Both the position numbers and the translations under genes were made by a program. Below, piece by piece: positions 1-10,217 of a DNA stretch of 64,000 bases. The notes beneath the pieces are model-generated. The model saw only the letters and a program-made list of their open reading frames with translations. It had not been told where the DNA came from and did no database searches. The DNA lies in contig JAPEHQ010000016.1 of assembly GCA_027405735.1 (NCBI GenBank), positions 372,001 to 436,000 on the forward strand, read 5' to 3'. Every line of letters begins with the position of its first letter. The first letter of the stretch is position 1. Source of the DNA: Mucor racemosus. Lineage: Eukaryota > Mucoromycota > Mucoromycetes > Mucorales > Mucoraceae.

Positions 1-2992
1 ATAAAGGAGCTAATTTAGATTGGCGACCTTCAGGTAGGCGAACCATGACAGCTGAATCAAAAGGTATATCTTCAAGGATATATCGCTTTTTGTCCAATTT
101 TTTGCTGTATTCTTCCGCTAAGAGTTTTGTACGTTCTTGAATTGCAGGGAAGACAATGTCATTCATGTATTCGACCCTTTTTTCCAATTCTTCAACGGTC
201 AAGGCTTTACGACCATTTAAATTTAATTTTTCGACTTCTCTATTAGTATTGACTTGGCGTGCAAACATCAAACTAAAAGGAGTACTACCAGTTCTTTGTT
301 TAACTTTCATATTAATGATAAGTTGACAGATAGCAAGACGATCATCCCAATTATGGGTATCGTTTCCACACATTTTTCTTAAGGTTTGTGTAACATTTTT
401 CACAGCGTTTTTGCAGCTGCCGTTTGATTGTTTATAATAAGGTAATGAATAATTGTGTTTGATGGATAAGGTCTTTGCAAAGTGGTTCATCAACATGCAC
501 CGAAATTCTTTTCCATTATCCGTTAACTGTACGGACAAGGCTACGCCATAGTCCCCGAAAATATTCAAAATTGCTTGTGCTATCGTACTACTATTTTTGT
601 TTGGAAGTGCACGAACGATTACATAACGTGTGCATAGGTCAATCATAACTAAAACATAGATATTCCCTTTATCTGTGGCAGGCAATGGTCCTAAAAGATC
701 AAAGGCACAGAAATCCATTGCGTCAAAACTGACGATGCTTTTTGCAGGGTTAAATCCTTTTCTGGTAATGTTATGTTGAGCACATTCACGACAAGATTTT
801 AAAATTTCTTTACAATCTGAATAGATAGATGTCCAGTGCAAGCCATGATATGTATGGATATGGTCAATAACAGAGGCTTCACCAAAATGACCCAACTCAT
901 GAGCATCTTTTATTATTTGTGCACGTTCTTTTACGGGAGGACACACATAATCAGTGGTTTTAGATTTGAATTCCTTGCTATTTAATTTGATAGCTAGTAC
1001 ATTTAGATTCACATCTTGAGCATAGAAAGTTGTTTCTTTAACTAACTCTTTTTTATTATTGGATGCTCTTTTAATTAAAATGAGTTTTTGTAATTTCTTG
1101 ATTTGTCTATCATTTTCATTTTCTAATAGCTTGTCCTCTTCAATTGGAGGATAAATGCGAGACAAAGCATCACATAATACATTGTTTATTCCTTTGACAT
1201 GCGAAATAGTAAAGCTATATTCTCCAAGAATTTCCAAGTAACTTTGTAATGTGCTATTTAGACCAGTCGAAGTAAACATGAAAGTTAAAGCCAAATGATC
1301 AGTTAACACTTCAATGTTTGGATGACCCCACAATACTGATTTGAATTTCACAAAACCAAATACGATTGCAGCGCATTCTCGACGATTGGTTGACCAATTA
1401 CGTTCAGCTTGATTCAAAGATTTACTCACAAAACCAATATGTTTAATACGACCTAAGGGGTCTTTTTGATATAAACAAGCGGCAATTCCATATACGGAAG
1501 CATCTCCTTGCAAGTACATTTTTTCGTTTAGGTTTGGAGCATGAAGTATTTGATTTGATTGCAAAATTTGTTTTATCGCATTGAAGCGATCAGTATGTAA
1601 TTGTGTCCAATTATTTTTTACATCTTTGTCATTTCGTAATTTATCAATGGGTTCTGCAACTTTAGAAAGCATTGGGCAATAATCTCTTAAATGACTAATT
1701 ACCCCCATAATACTTCTAACTTGTTTAGCTATTTTGGGAATTTGCCATGTGTCGATATTAGATAATCGTCTCATGTCAATCTTTTGTATACCTGGTCCAA
1801 CTACAAATCCTAATAAAAAGACAGAAGTTTGAAACCATGCACATTTAGCCACGTTAATCCGTAAATTCACGTTTGTTAGCCTATTTATAACTAGATTGAT
1901 CAATATGATATGGCTTTTTATATCTCTAGAGTATAAGACTACATCATCAATATAGTGCTCTACTCCACCATAAACAATTGGGTGATTGAGATCATTTGTT
2001 ATCTTTGCAGGACCCTTAATTTTTAATTGATTTAGTTTTTCCATTTCATAATGTAGTTCTTGTTGAATTCCCTCCAATAATATGGACATATTTTTACCAA
2101 ACAATGAACTCATAAATTTTAAACCGAAAGGTGCTCGAGACCATCTATAATAAAGTCCATTATGACTAAATATTAAGGCATTTCTCGACTCAACATTTAC
2201 ACCATAGGAATAGTATGCCTGGTGTAAGTCAATTTTACTTATTATACATGCATTAGCCGACACTCTTTCGAAAATTTCATGAATTTTTGGCACAGCAAGG
2301 TTTTCATGGTAATTGTCATCAATTGCCGCATTAATTTTTCGCAAATCACAGCAAATACGCAATTTCGTAACATTGTTATTTTCATCCTTCTTTCCTACAG
2401 CAAGTAAGGGCGAATGAAATACAGAAGAAGGTTTGCACCTTTCCACAATTTTGTTCTCTAACCATTCCTTGATTTGTTTATCAATTTCTTTGTAAGCATT
2501 TATTGCTAAGGGATATTGTCGTACATAACAATCTTTTGGATTTGATATGGGTATATGTACTTCACTCTCTGGCATTGTACAAACAGCATCAGGAGGAATT
2601 TCCTTATTATTATTTAGGGCTTTTTCAATTTGCTTCATAAGTAATTTTCGTTCATCCAAGGTTCCATAATTAGCATTTTCAGGATCATAAGCATTATCAG
2701 TATCATAATTGATATTTTTGAATTGTTCTATTTCTTTGTCCGGATGGTCCGGCCATTTATGAGCAACACCGCTCAAATAAATGTTTAAAAGAGGAAGAAT
2801 ATCGACGCCTAAAAGAACATCAAACTCTTCTGCCATTTCATCATTAAATTCGATTATCTCAAACGAATGTTTAAAGGTAATACCATTCATGTATGTAACT
2901 TTCAATGGTTCAGTTGTGCCAATTCGCTTTGTACTATTAGGACTTCCATCATTGTTATTCCCAAGAAACATGAGGTAACCCCCCCAAAGCCT
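1..2992 (-). CDS. Ty3/gypsy Pol polyprotein (PR C-term, RT, RNase H, integrase), partial
   Basis: Copies the element's RNA into DNA and integrates it. I checked this frame triplet by triplet from 2992 to base 1 and found no stop, so it is open for about 990 codons and continues off the window. In order: the C-terminal half of retropepsin (FDVLLGVDI near 2800); RT with LRICCDLRKIN near 2350 and the catalytic YIDDV at about 1941-1954; RNase H (D..E..D near 1500-1260); integrase with a HHCC finger ending in CRECA near 790, first Asp in CAFDLLG near 710, second Asp in LTDNGKEF near 520; and a GPY/F-like tail (GRQSKLAPL) at the left edge. Oddities: the catalytic Glu expected in the NG-x-x-E motif is Lys (410-412, NGSCKN), and the frame is +1 relative to gag, overlapping it at 2957-2992. 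Family assignment is firm; activity is doubtful. Confidence 0.93.
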
Positions 2993-4700
2993 TTATGTTT
3001 TTTATATTTGAAAACTTTTTATTTAAAATACTTTTATTGATTATACTAATATCACTACCAGGGTCGACTTTTCCAAGGATCCTAGTATCATTAATAAGCA
3101 AAGGTGTTATTAGATTAAACTTATGATTTGTTTTTTCTTTAGGCTTACAATCACTACTGTTCTCTACAGCTTGTCGAAACCAATTACTTTGCTCAGTATC
3201 ACTGCCGCGTTTATCAATATCATTATCATTTTCATTATTATCATTGTCTCGACGATTCTTTTTGTTGTGGTGTCTGTTGCGTCTCTTCATTCTTTTAATT
3301 GATAATACTTTTAAGCGCTTGTTCTCGTAGAACTCACGACATTTGTGCCCCTGGAACCATATTTTACCACAATGAGTACAAGGTTCATTACCAGTGGCCA
3401 GCCTTGGTACATTCTTTTTTCCCAAATACTTGGTACTTCCAGAATAATTTATACCTTTTCTTTCATCACCAAAAGAACGGCTATTATTTACTTGAGTATG
3501 ATGACCACCACGACCACCACGACCACTACGACCATCACGATCACTCCCACCACGTTCACCCTTGTTGGGATAATTATTATTACTATTGCTGTTTCGACCA
3601 CCATCTGCTCTCCCGACGATGGTCAAAGGGCACTTGCTATTACCAAGGATGTTTAATGCACAGGTGAACACTTGGCCAGAAGTCCAAGCTGTGAGAGTTG
3701 GATATGACGTACACAAGAGGGTGGTAATTTGAATTTGCCATTCATTGGGGAAACCATTCAAAAATGCATCCGCCACCGAAGTATCATTTGCAGCATAACC
3801 CGCCTCCATTGCCGATCTAGCAAACCTGTTGTAATAATGTTCTGTTGTTTCTCCACCTTCCATGGTAGCTGATTGAACTGCTCTTCTTGCATTCAACCTC
3901 AATAGCGAATTGTTGAACTTTTTTGCCATTACTTCCCCAGCTTCCTTCCATGAATTAGCCTTGAGCAGCTCTTCATTCAACCAGAGATCAAATTCATATG
4001 GTATAGTCAATGGTAAATAACGCTTCCACACCTGTTCTATTCCTTGACCAGATGAGCTAATCACCTTCTCGAAGATTCTTAGAAAATGGAATACTGACTC
4101 GTACGACTCTTCACCAGCAAAGTACTTCATACCAGATTTTAACTGAAATTTTGGTAAGTCTCTTTTCGACAAGGAAATTCCATTGTTGTTGTCACTTGCA
4201 CCACCGTTAATCGAAGCAGCTACCCTGTCCCCAGATAACTTTACAGAATGCTTGATAGTCGAAATTAATCGATTCATTTCCTCGATTTTGATTCTCATTT
4301 CCGAAATATGATGTTGTCCCTTTTCATTGTCAAGCTCAGTTCCCGAAATCATGTCAGTTAGCAAAGCCATGTATTGATCCCGCTTGGCTACTAACTTTTT
4401 AGCGACATCAACTGGATTCCGAATGGGAGAGGCCACGGGAGAAAAATTCACTTCATTCATTTCTACATCCATGCTATCAATTGACCCAGTACTTCCTTGT
4501 TCGGAATCACTTCCCAAATGGATTCTTGATAATTCATTAATATCTTGAACAATTGGACTACTAATAGGTACAGCAACATCACCACCAGAGATCTTGGAAT
4601 TACTACCAGATGAATTAACATCTTCACCAGACATAGTTACACCACCGACAGGCAAATCACCAGCGTTAGGAGAAGAAGCAGTTGAGTTAGGGTTGGACAT
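2955..4700 (-). CDS. Ty3/gypsy Gag with zinc knuckle and N-terminal part of protease
   Basis: A 581-residue ORF starting at 4700. Residues 1-100 are Ser/Asn/Gly-rich and disordered. About 190-360 resemble the retrotransposon Gag core (FAGEESYESVFHFLRIF, followed by a segment containing YNRFARSAMEAGY). About 365-410 are Gly/Arg/Asp-rich. A zinc-knuckle-like C441-x2-C444-x7-H452-x-C454 follows, then a basic stretch (465-485). The last about 50 residues enter retropepsin with VDPGSD at 545-550, where the active site is DPG rather than the usual DTG/DSG. The ORF ends 36 nt inside the pol frame, next to a run of seven G (2979-2985 on the minus strand). The protease is therefore split across the frame change. 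Gag packages element RNA into virus-like particles. The many plus-strand ORFs here are antisense shadows of the low-complexity Gag codons. Confidence 0.9.
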   Translation of the reverse strand: MSNPNSTASSPNAGDLPVGGVTMSGEDVNSSGSNSKISGGDVAVPISSPIVQDINELSRIHLGSDSEQGSTGSIDSMDVEMNEVNFSPVASPIRNPVDVAKKLVAKRDQYMALLTDMISGTELDNEKGQHHISEMRIKIEEMNRLISTIKHSVKLSGDRVAASINGGASDNNNGISLSKRDLPKFQLKSGMKYFAGEESYESVFHFLRIFEKVISSSGQGIEQVWKRYLPLTIPYEFDLWLNEELLKANSWKEAGEVMAKKFNNSLLRLNARRAVQSATMEGGETTEHYYNRFARSAMEAGYAANDTSVADAFLNGFPNEWQIQITTLLCTSYPTLTAWTSGQVFTCALNILGNSKCPLTIVGRADGGRNSNSNNNYPNKGERGGSDRDGRSGRGGRGGHHTQVNNSRSFGDERKGINYSGSTKYLGKKNVPRLATGNEPCTHCGKIWFQGHKCREFYENKRLKVLSIKRMKRRNRHHNKKNRRDNDNNENDNDIDKRGSDTEQSNWFRQAVENSSDCKPKEKTNHKFNLITPLLINDTRILGKVDPGSDISIINKSILNKKFSNIKNIKALGGLPHVSWE

Positions 4701-5047
4701 TGTTGAATTTTAAGGTAAATAAAAATAGGTTGATTTAATTGTAAAAAATGCAATAAAATTGAAGTAATTTTATAAAAATAAAAAATAAAATAAAAAATAA
4801 AAGCGTTGATAAATAAAATTATAGTCTTTCCACGGTTTTATTGCGATTGAAAGAAATCTGAAGAAAAAGAATGATATCTTCATAAAGTATGCTATATTTA
4901 TAGGAATTGTAAAATAGTGGATGTTTGTGTGTTGATGCCTATTTTACAGGTGTTCAATCATAATGTCTTTTATTGACATTCTTTTATAAGATACTTGGTT
5001 GAGATGTTGATACTTTGTTTGATATGATAGAATATCATTAGATGGAT
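4701..5047 (-). other. Leader/probable LTR region of the gypsy element
   Basis: Very AT-rich stretch directly 5' of gag on the minus strand. It holds a TATA-like box (CTATAAATATAGC, near 4890) followed by an AATAAA-type signal (near 4835), the order expected in an LTR (promoter, then polyadenylation). I could not fix LTR ends or a primer-binding site, and no second LTR is in the window, so this is a position-based inference. Confidence 0.4.
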
Positions 5048-5406
5048 GTTGATCTTTCAACATTCCAGTTATAATTTAAAATGCAACTGAGCTTATTTTT
5101 ATGGGATGTGATTCCTTATCTAGAATTACTGCAACTGCGTTTTTATGAGCAGGAGTTTTGGAATATTTTATTAATGCAACATAAGTACAGCTTTATATCA
5201 TAGGTGTCGTGTTGTAGAAGGTTGTATTTTGATCAGGAATACTTCCTTTTACAGGCACCAGCAATATAGAGTTTCCTCGTAATGCTTATTGGGATCTGAT
5301 TGGAACTCAGTCCTTATGGAGCGAGATTCAGGTACGAATCGAGATCAGTTATTTTTCTAAAATGACAATGGCAACTTTGGTCTATAAAACGTGTCATTTC
5401 ATTGCA
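5048..5406. repeat. Dispersed repeat R, copy A
   Basis: About 359 bp that align along their whole length, in the same orientation, with 9856-10217. Both begin GTTGATCTTTCAACATTCC (a small GTTGA/TCAAC hairpin) and end CATTTCATTGCA. Differences are scattered substitutions and short indels, so the copies are old. No ORF. The outer flanks are unrelated, which marks R as an inserted or duplicated unit. Element class unknown; a solo LTR or MITE is possible, but no target duplication was found. Confidence 0.75.
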
Positions 5407-7084
5407 AACATGATATTTTTTTTATTTTATTTTTAATAGTAAAAATGTTGATTTTACATCCAAAATGTGTACCATTTCCCTCCCCCACAAAGTCTAATTG
5501 TTGCATATATGTCATTTTTTTGCTGCAAAATGCAATATTCTCGATCCATAAAAGCTCCAAATACTCTTAATTACCTTTTCTGCCATCATTTGAACCACTT
5601 TGTCAAAGCATATCCTCATTTCCTTGATCATTTTCTCATAATATCAATATCCATGAAACCGAATCCAGCCTCCTTTTGATTTATTTTCAGAAATAATCCA
5701 CATAGTTGAAATGCAAAACACATTATCAATCAATACAACAGTAGTTACTACTAGTTTCAGCTACTACTATTTACCATAAAAAATCTATTCATAAAAATCA
5801 AAAATGTCGAATACTATCGTAGCAATACCACATAAAATAGTACAAGAACCAATAATTTGTTTTAAAAATACCAGTGTTTCTGCTCAAATTCCAAGTAATT
5901 CCTCTTTTAACGTGATCTTGATATCCAGGGGCACAAATACGATTGTTTAAAATTAAATAAGCTTGATACCGCCAGTGTATCGATGGGTTCAATCCATATA
6001 TTACATTCAAATCATATTTATGTAACTTGTAAACATATACAAAAAATGAATAAAAAATGAATAAAAAAATATTTGAACCATAATGAAAAGTTTTTATTAG
6101 CAGTCTTGTGGCGCTTTTGTAAACAAAGGGGGGGCTCTACCATATTCTTTTGCATTGCAATATAGCTTGTAGCTTCAAAACTGTTGTACATTTTTGGTTT
6201 TTTTTGGTGTTAAAATTGCGGAAAATGTATATATTTTTTTTAAATAAATTTAAAAATTTACACCTTTTTTTTATATGATAGATAAACATAGGTTTATATA
6301 GTATTTAACCATCTAAATAAGTGTTTTAAGATATTCTTATGTCTATTGGCGTTATCCAATCAACAAAAAATTCAGAAAATTGAATTTTGTAATTTTCTCT
6401 GAAAAATAAATAAGAAAAAAAAAAGAAACTTAAATTTTGCGCTATATATGCTACTTTGTCTGTATAATTTGAAAGCGTACAGCCAAGCAATCCAAGTTTA
6501 TTATGGGGATGATAATTTGTCTGCATATTTTCCGCACGCAATTGCAAATTACGCATAAAATCTACAGGAATCTCAATAGTCTGCAATTTCAGCAGTAACT
6601 TTCCGTGCGGATAATGCAGGCCATTGAGATTATTGCATAATTATTGCACGCGGACTACTAATAATTGCAGGGGTGTAAGTAAATTTCACAAATTTCCTAC
6701 ATAGTGATTTAGTACATATTTTAGCTTTGAGATTGATATAATCTCCTGGCGTAACACTTACAGTAGTTCTTTTCAAGGTACTGATTTTTCCTGGATGTAT
6801 TCTCAAAAATGTTTACAAAAGGATATTCTTAGTCTTGCTTTAAAAAAATGTGTGTATACCCATTACCCATTCCAAATTCTGAATTTAAAAAAATATTAAC
6901 AAAAATATTATTTTCTTTACGAAAAATGCAGCTAAAAGTTTCAGCAATAGCTACAGTAGATTGATATATGTTTCTAATGCGTATCATTTTAATTGCTTGT
7001 TTTTGACACCTGCTTATAATAAGTGATGTGTATTCTCAAAAAATCGCCAAAATTCCAATTGTATTTCACGTAAATTTTGATGTA
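5407..7084. other. AT-rich intergenic stretch, no gene recognised
   Basis: Only short low-complexity ORFs (at most 86 codons) with no recognisable protein. A run of seven G lies at about 6128. I see no tRNA, LTR pair or conserved motif here. Confidence 0.6.
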
Positions 7085-7317
7085 AGACGGATATCTTATC
7101 TTATATGAAGTTAGTATGTATCTTAAAAGAAAGCATAAATATAATGTTGCTTTTTCATGCAAAATGGAAAAGTTGCCTTCTTGATAATGTTTATTATATT
7201 TAATAATCATTTTAATTCATAAAGAAAGTTATAAAAATATGAAATCTGAAGATATACAAAAAAAAATAGGATATATATAGAAAATTAAAAAGATGTGAAA
7301 ATTATAGATATCCGTCT
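7085..7317. repeat. 233-bp terminal unit 1 of the chromodomain transposon
   Basis: Begins AGACGGATATCT and ends AGATATCCGTCT, a perfect 12-bp inverted terminal repeat, so the unit itself has the form of a MITE. An almost identical copy (one A/G difference seen by eye, same length) lies at 9062-9294 in the same orientation. The transposase ORF starts 48 bp after its right end, so this unit may also supply the promoter. Flanks are GATGTA on the left and ACTATA on the right; no convincing target duplication. Confidence 0.9.
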
Positions 7318-7364
7318 ACTATAATTATAATATAAAATTGAATTTTATCTAATAAAAAAAAGAA

Positions 7365-8804
7365 ATGGATGGCATTAATAATGTTGGAGATAATTTATTA
7401 ATGGAATTTCAAAATTTAACAAATGAATATTGGAAATTTTTAAATTATGGATGGCCAGAGATTGAACAAAAAAAGTATCATACTAAAAGACCTATTTCTA
7501 TCAAAAAGATCAAGGAAATAAAAAAGGCTTTATTAGAAAAATTAGGAATTATACCTGTTTATTTCTTCTTAATTATATTATTTGGTGATAGAGATTATAA
7601 AGGACCATATAATAATATAGAAAAAGGATTACTAATATTATATTTTATTACGGAAAATAAGTCAATAGAAGATATGGATGATTATATAGCAAAAAGTACA
7701 TTTCATCAAATTTATAGACAATTTTATTCAGCTGATAGAATGTTAAAATTAAATAAAATATTGAACTTTTTTTTACAAAATATGTTTTCAAATATAAAGA
7801 TCAGATTATTAAACGGAATAATAGAAAATCCTATGTTGTTTAATCAAGTAACAATACATATAGACGGCCATGATAAAAGAGGTATGGTATATGGCGCAGA
7901 GGATAAATCTATTTATTACAGTTATAAATTAAAAAAAAATGGGTTTAGAACTCAGGTTGCTATAGATAATAACAGTATGATCATATTTATATCAGATAGT
8001 GTACCATGTAGTTTCAATAATGATGGGTCAATGCTTATAAATATGAATATACAAAATAAAATAAATTTAATGGATTGTGTTGCATTAGATGGAGGATACA
8101 GTCTATATGTAGATCCTATTATAAATAATTCTGATTTAAATGAGTATAATTTTGTATATCCCATTAGAAAAGATAAAAATATAAATTTAGATAATATTGA
8201 ATTAGATTACAATGATCAATTTGGAAGTTTTAGATCAAAAATGGAGAAAACTTTTTCTGACATGGGGTTTATTTTTAAAAGATTAAATAATAAAAAGTCT
8301 TTTTTAACAACTAATATAAATATATATAATATACAATTAAAAATTGCATCTGTCCTTTTAAACATAAAAAATTTTGTTAAATTAAACAATATAGAACAAT
8401 ACGATTTTCATTCATATTGGATAAATGATAATTTTGATTTTGAATATAAGAATAATATCTCTAATAATATTGACAATTATAGATTACTTCCAAAATTAAA
8501 TGATAGAATTAATAATTTAGATAAAATGAAATTGTTACAGCAGCAATTTTTAGGAATACAGTTATCAGATACCTCACATATTAAAAACAATCATAACGAT
8601 AGAATGGATTTAGAAACAGACATAGATAGTAATGAAAATAGTTACGAGATAGATATTATTTTGGACCATAAGGGATTAATAGTCGAAGATAGTTACTATC
8701 TTGTAAAATGGAAAAATTATAGTGATATTGATAATTCTTGGATACATTATAGTAATTTTAATAATTATGAATGTATTAATACATATTGGAATACTAAACT
8801 ATAG
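7365..8804 (+). CDS. DDE transposase with C-terminal chromodomain
   Basis: A single 479-codon exon. The catalytic core looks IS5/PIF-Harbinger-like: first Asp D167 in HIDG, second D242 in LDGGY, Glu E294 in FRSKMEKTF followed by a MGFIFKRL segment typical of that superfamily. Residues 427-476 form a chromodomain (SYEIDIILDH, then YYLVKWKNY, then SWI). The three aromatic-cage residues that bind methyl-lysine in HP1 are all present (Y427, W449, Y452). Known chromodomains on chromoviral integrases steer insertion to H3K9-methylated chromatin, so a similar targeting role is inferred. Codon use is extreme (ATA, AAT, TTA, AGA) compared with the host genes, and there is no intron, suggesting a foreign or independently evolving origin. 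The exact DDE family is uncertain; transposase plus chromodomain is well supported. Confidence 0.85.
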   Translation: MDGINNVGDNLLMEFQNLTNEYWKFLNYGWPEIEQKKYHTKRPISIKKIKEIKKALLEKLGIIPVYFFLIILFGDRDYKGPYNNIEKGLLILYFITENKSIEDMDDYIAKSTFHQIYRQFYSADRMLKLNKILNFFLQNMFSNIKIRLLNGIIENPMLFNQVTIHIDGHDKRGMVYGAEDKSIYYSYKLKKNGFRTQVAIDNNSMIIFISDSVPCSFNNDGSMLINMNIQNKINLMDCVALDGGYSLYVDPIINNSDLNEYNFVYPIRKDKNINLDNIELDYNDQFGSFRSKMEKTFSDMGFIFKRLNNKKSFLTTNINIYNIQLKIASVLLNIKNFVKLNNIEQYDFHSYWINDNFDFEYKNNISNNIDNYRLLPKLNDRINNLDKMKLLQQQFLGIQLSDTSHIKNNHNDRMDLETDIDSNENSYEIDIILDHKGLIVEDSYYLVKWKNYSDIDNSWIHYSNFNNYECINTYWNTKL

Positions 8805-9061
8805 ATAAACATTCATATTTATATAGAAATTACATAAAAGAATAAAAAAATAAAACAATTTACAAGGTCACGTGATATTCACATGCTATATATTTTTAGT
8901 TAATAGACTTCAATTTAATAGCTTTTATTGTATTAAAATATATTGGAATAGTAAATAATTAATTTAAGTTAAGATAAGAGAAGATTCATTTTTATAAAAA
9001 TTACCATCTGGGATGAATCTTTAATTTAAATCCATATATATAAATATGGCATAGCTATAGA
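8805..9061. other. 3' region of the transposase unit
   Basis: Non-coding tail between the transposase stop and unit 2. Contains GGTCACGTGA near 8867 and an inverted pair AGATTCAT/ATGAATCT around 8983-9022 that could form a hairpin or 3'-end signal. Confidence 0.45.
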
Positions 9062-9294
9062 AGACGGATATCTTATCTTATATGAAGTTAGTATGTATCT
9101 TAAGAGAAAGCATAAATATAATGTTGCTTTTTCATGCAAAATGGAAAAGTTGCCTTCTTGATAATGTTTATTATATTTAATAATCATTTTAATTCATAAA
9201 GAAAGTTATAAAAATATGAAATCTGAAGATATACAAAAAAAAATAGGATATATATAGAAAATTAAAAAGATGTGAAAATTATAGATATCCGTCT
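9062..9294. repeat. 233-bp terminal unit 2 of the chromodomain transposon
   Basis: Direct copy of 7085-7317, identical except CTTAAGAGAA in place of CTTAAAAGAA. Ends are the same 12-bp inverted termini. The right flank is AATACG. Confidence 0.9.
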
Positions 9295-9746
9295 AATACG
9301 TTTGTCTGCATTTTGTTTAAGTGGATCCAGGGCTCAAAATTGCACAAAAACCATTTAATACGCTAGTTCAACTTGAAATGCACAAGATTTAAAATAAATA
9401 TTGTTGCAAGAAAAATATATAATTTAATAAAGGAACTTGCTAAATTAAATCACATACAAAAACTGAAGAGAATCTTTATTTAATATCAATAATTTGTCCT
9501 ATTTATATACAAATTCTATATTGAATTTATCCGTTAGATCAGTTAGCTGACTTTCTATCAATGATTACTGTATTACAAATCAAAAGGTCTGTTATCTTAC
9601 AAATAACCGGTGGGTACTACACAACAACTTACTTTACAGTTGATAAACTATTAAACAATTTTATTTTTTGATTATTTTTCGATCAGTTTAACAAATATAC
9701 TCTGGAACTCGATTACCATTGTGTTATATCCCAGTCATTTATATAT
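9295..9746. other. AT-rich spacer, no gene recognised
   Basis: No ORF of note, no RNA gene, and no repeat shared with other parts of the window that I could see. Confidence 0.5.
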
Positions 9747-9855
9747 TGTTTAATGTACACAATAGATAAGTAAAAAAATAAAGTTAAAACTAGATATATT
9801 TATTGAGTATATAATAACAGGTAAAAAAGATAATAATCCGTCTTGAAAGACATCA
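9747..9855 (-). repeat. Truncated LTR fragment (TGTTTA family, 3' end, inverted)
   Basis: The reverse complement matches the last about 107 bp of the solo LTR at 56139-56684, including the shared TACTCAATAAATATATCTAG block and the TTAAACA terminus (here TGTTTAATG at 9747). It stops abruptly where repeat R begins. Confidence 0.7.
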
Positions 9856-10217
9856 GTTGATCTTTCAACATTCCAATTATATATGATTTAAAATGTAACT
9901 GAGCTTATTTTTATGGGATGTGATTCCTTATCTAGAATTAGTGCAACTGCGATTTTATTAGCAGGAGTTTTGGAATATATTGTTAATGCAAAACAAGTAC
10001 AGCTTTATATCATAGATGTCATGTTGTAGAAGGTTGTGTTTTAATCAGGGACACTTCCTTTTACAGACGCCAGCAATATAGAGTTTCCTCGTTATGCTTG
10101 TAAGATCTGATTGGAGTTCAATCATTATGGAGCGAGATTCAGGTACAAACTATGATCAATTATTTGTCTGAAATGACAATGGCAACTTTGGTCCATAAAA
10201 GGCGCCATTTCATTGCA
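9856..10217. repeat. Dispersed repeat R, copy B
   Basis: Same unit as 5048-5406, same orientation, diverged. Just downstream (about 10222-10290) lies a short sequence resembling the right end of repeat G (57593-57655), so this spot is a patchwork of repeat ends. Confidence 0.75.

Larger units (their letters stand above)
7085..9294 (+). mobile_element. Putative DNA transposon: 233-bp unit, transposase with chromodomain, 233-bp unit
   Basis: Composite arrangement of one intronless transposase gene between two direct copies of a unit that itself carries inverted termini. The outermost 12 bp of the whole structure are also inverted (AGACGGATATCT / AGATATCCGTCT), so it could move as one element. 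Near-identity of the two units implies recent insertion, duplication or gene conversion. Outer flanks (GTA left, AAT right) give no clear target duplication. The block is far more AT-rich than neighbouring genes. Calling it one mobile unit is inference from symmetry and from the gene inside. Confidence 0.75.

Noticed and set aside
3299..3667. Overlapping plus-strand ORFs with His/Asp- and Thr-rich runs
   Set aside because: Antisense to the low-complexity Gly/Arg/Asp region of Gag; the minus frame has clear Gag features.
6326..7210. ORFs on the minus strand near the transposon
   Set aside because: Short, low-complexity, and one lies across the non-coding 233-bp unit.
5048..10217. Repeat R copies as a pair of LTRs enclosing the transposase
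   Set aside because: No matching 5-bp duplication, no retroelement genes or primer-binding site between them, and the enclosed gene is a DNA transposase with its own ends.
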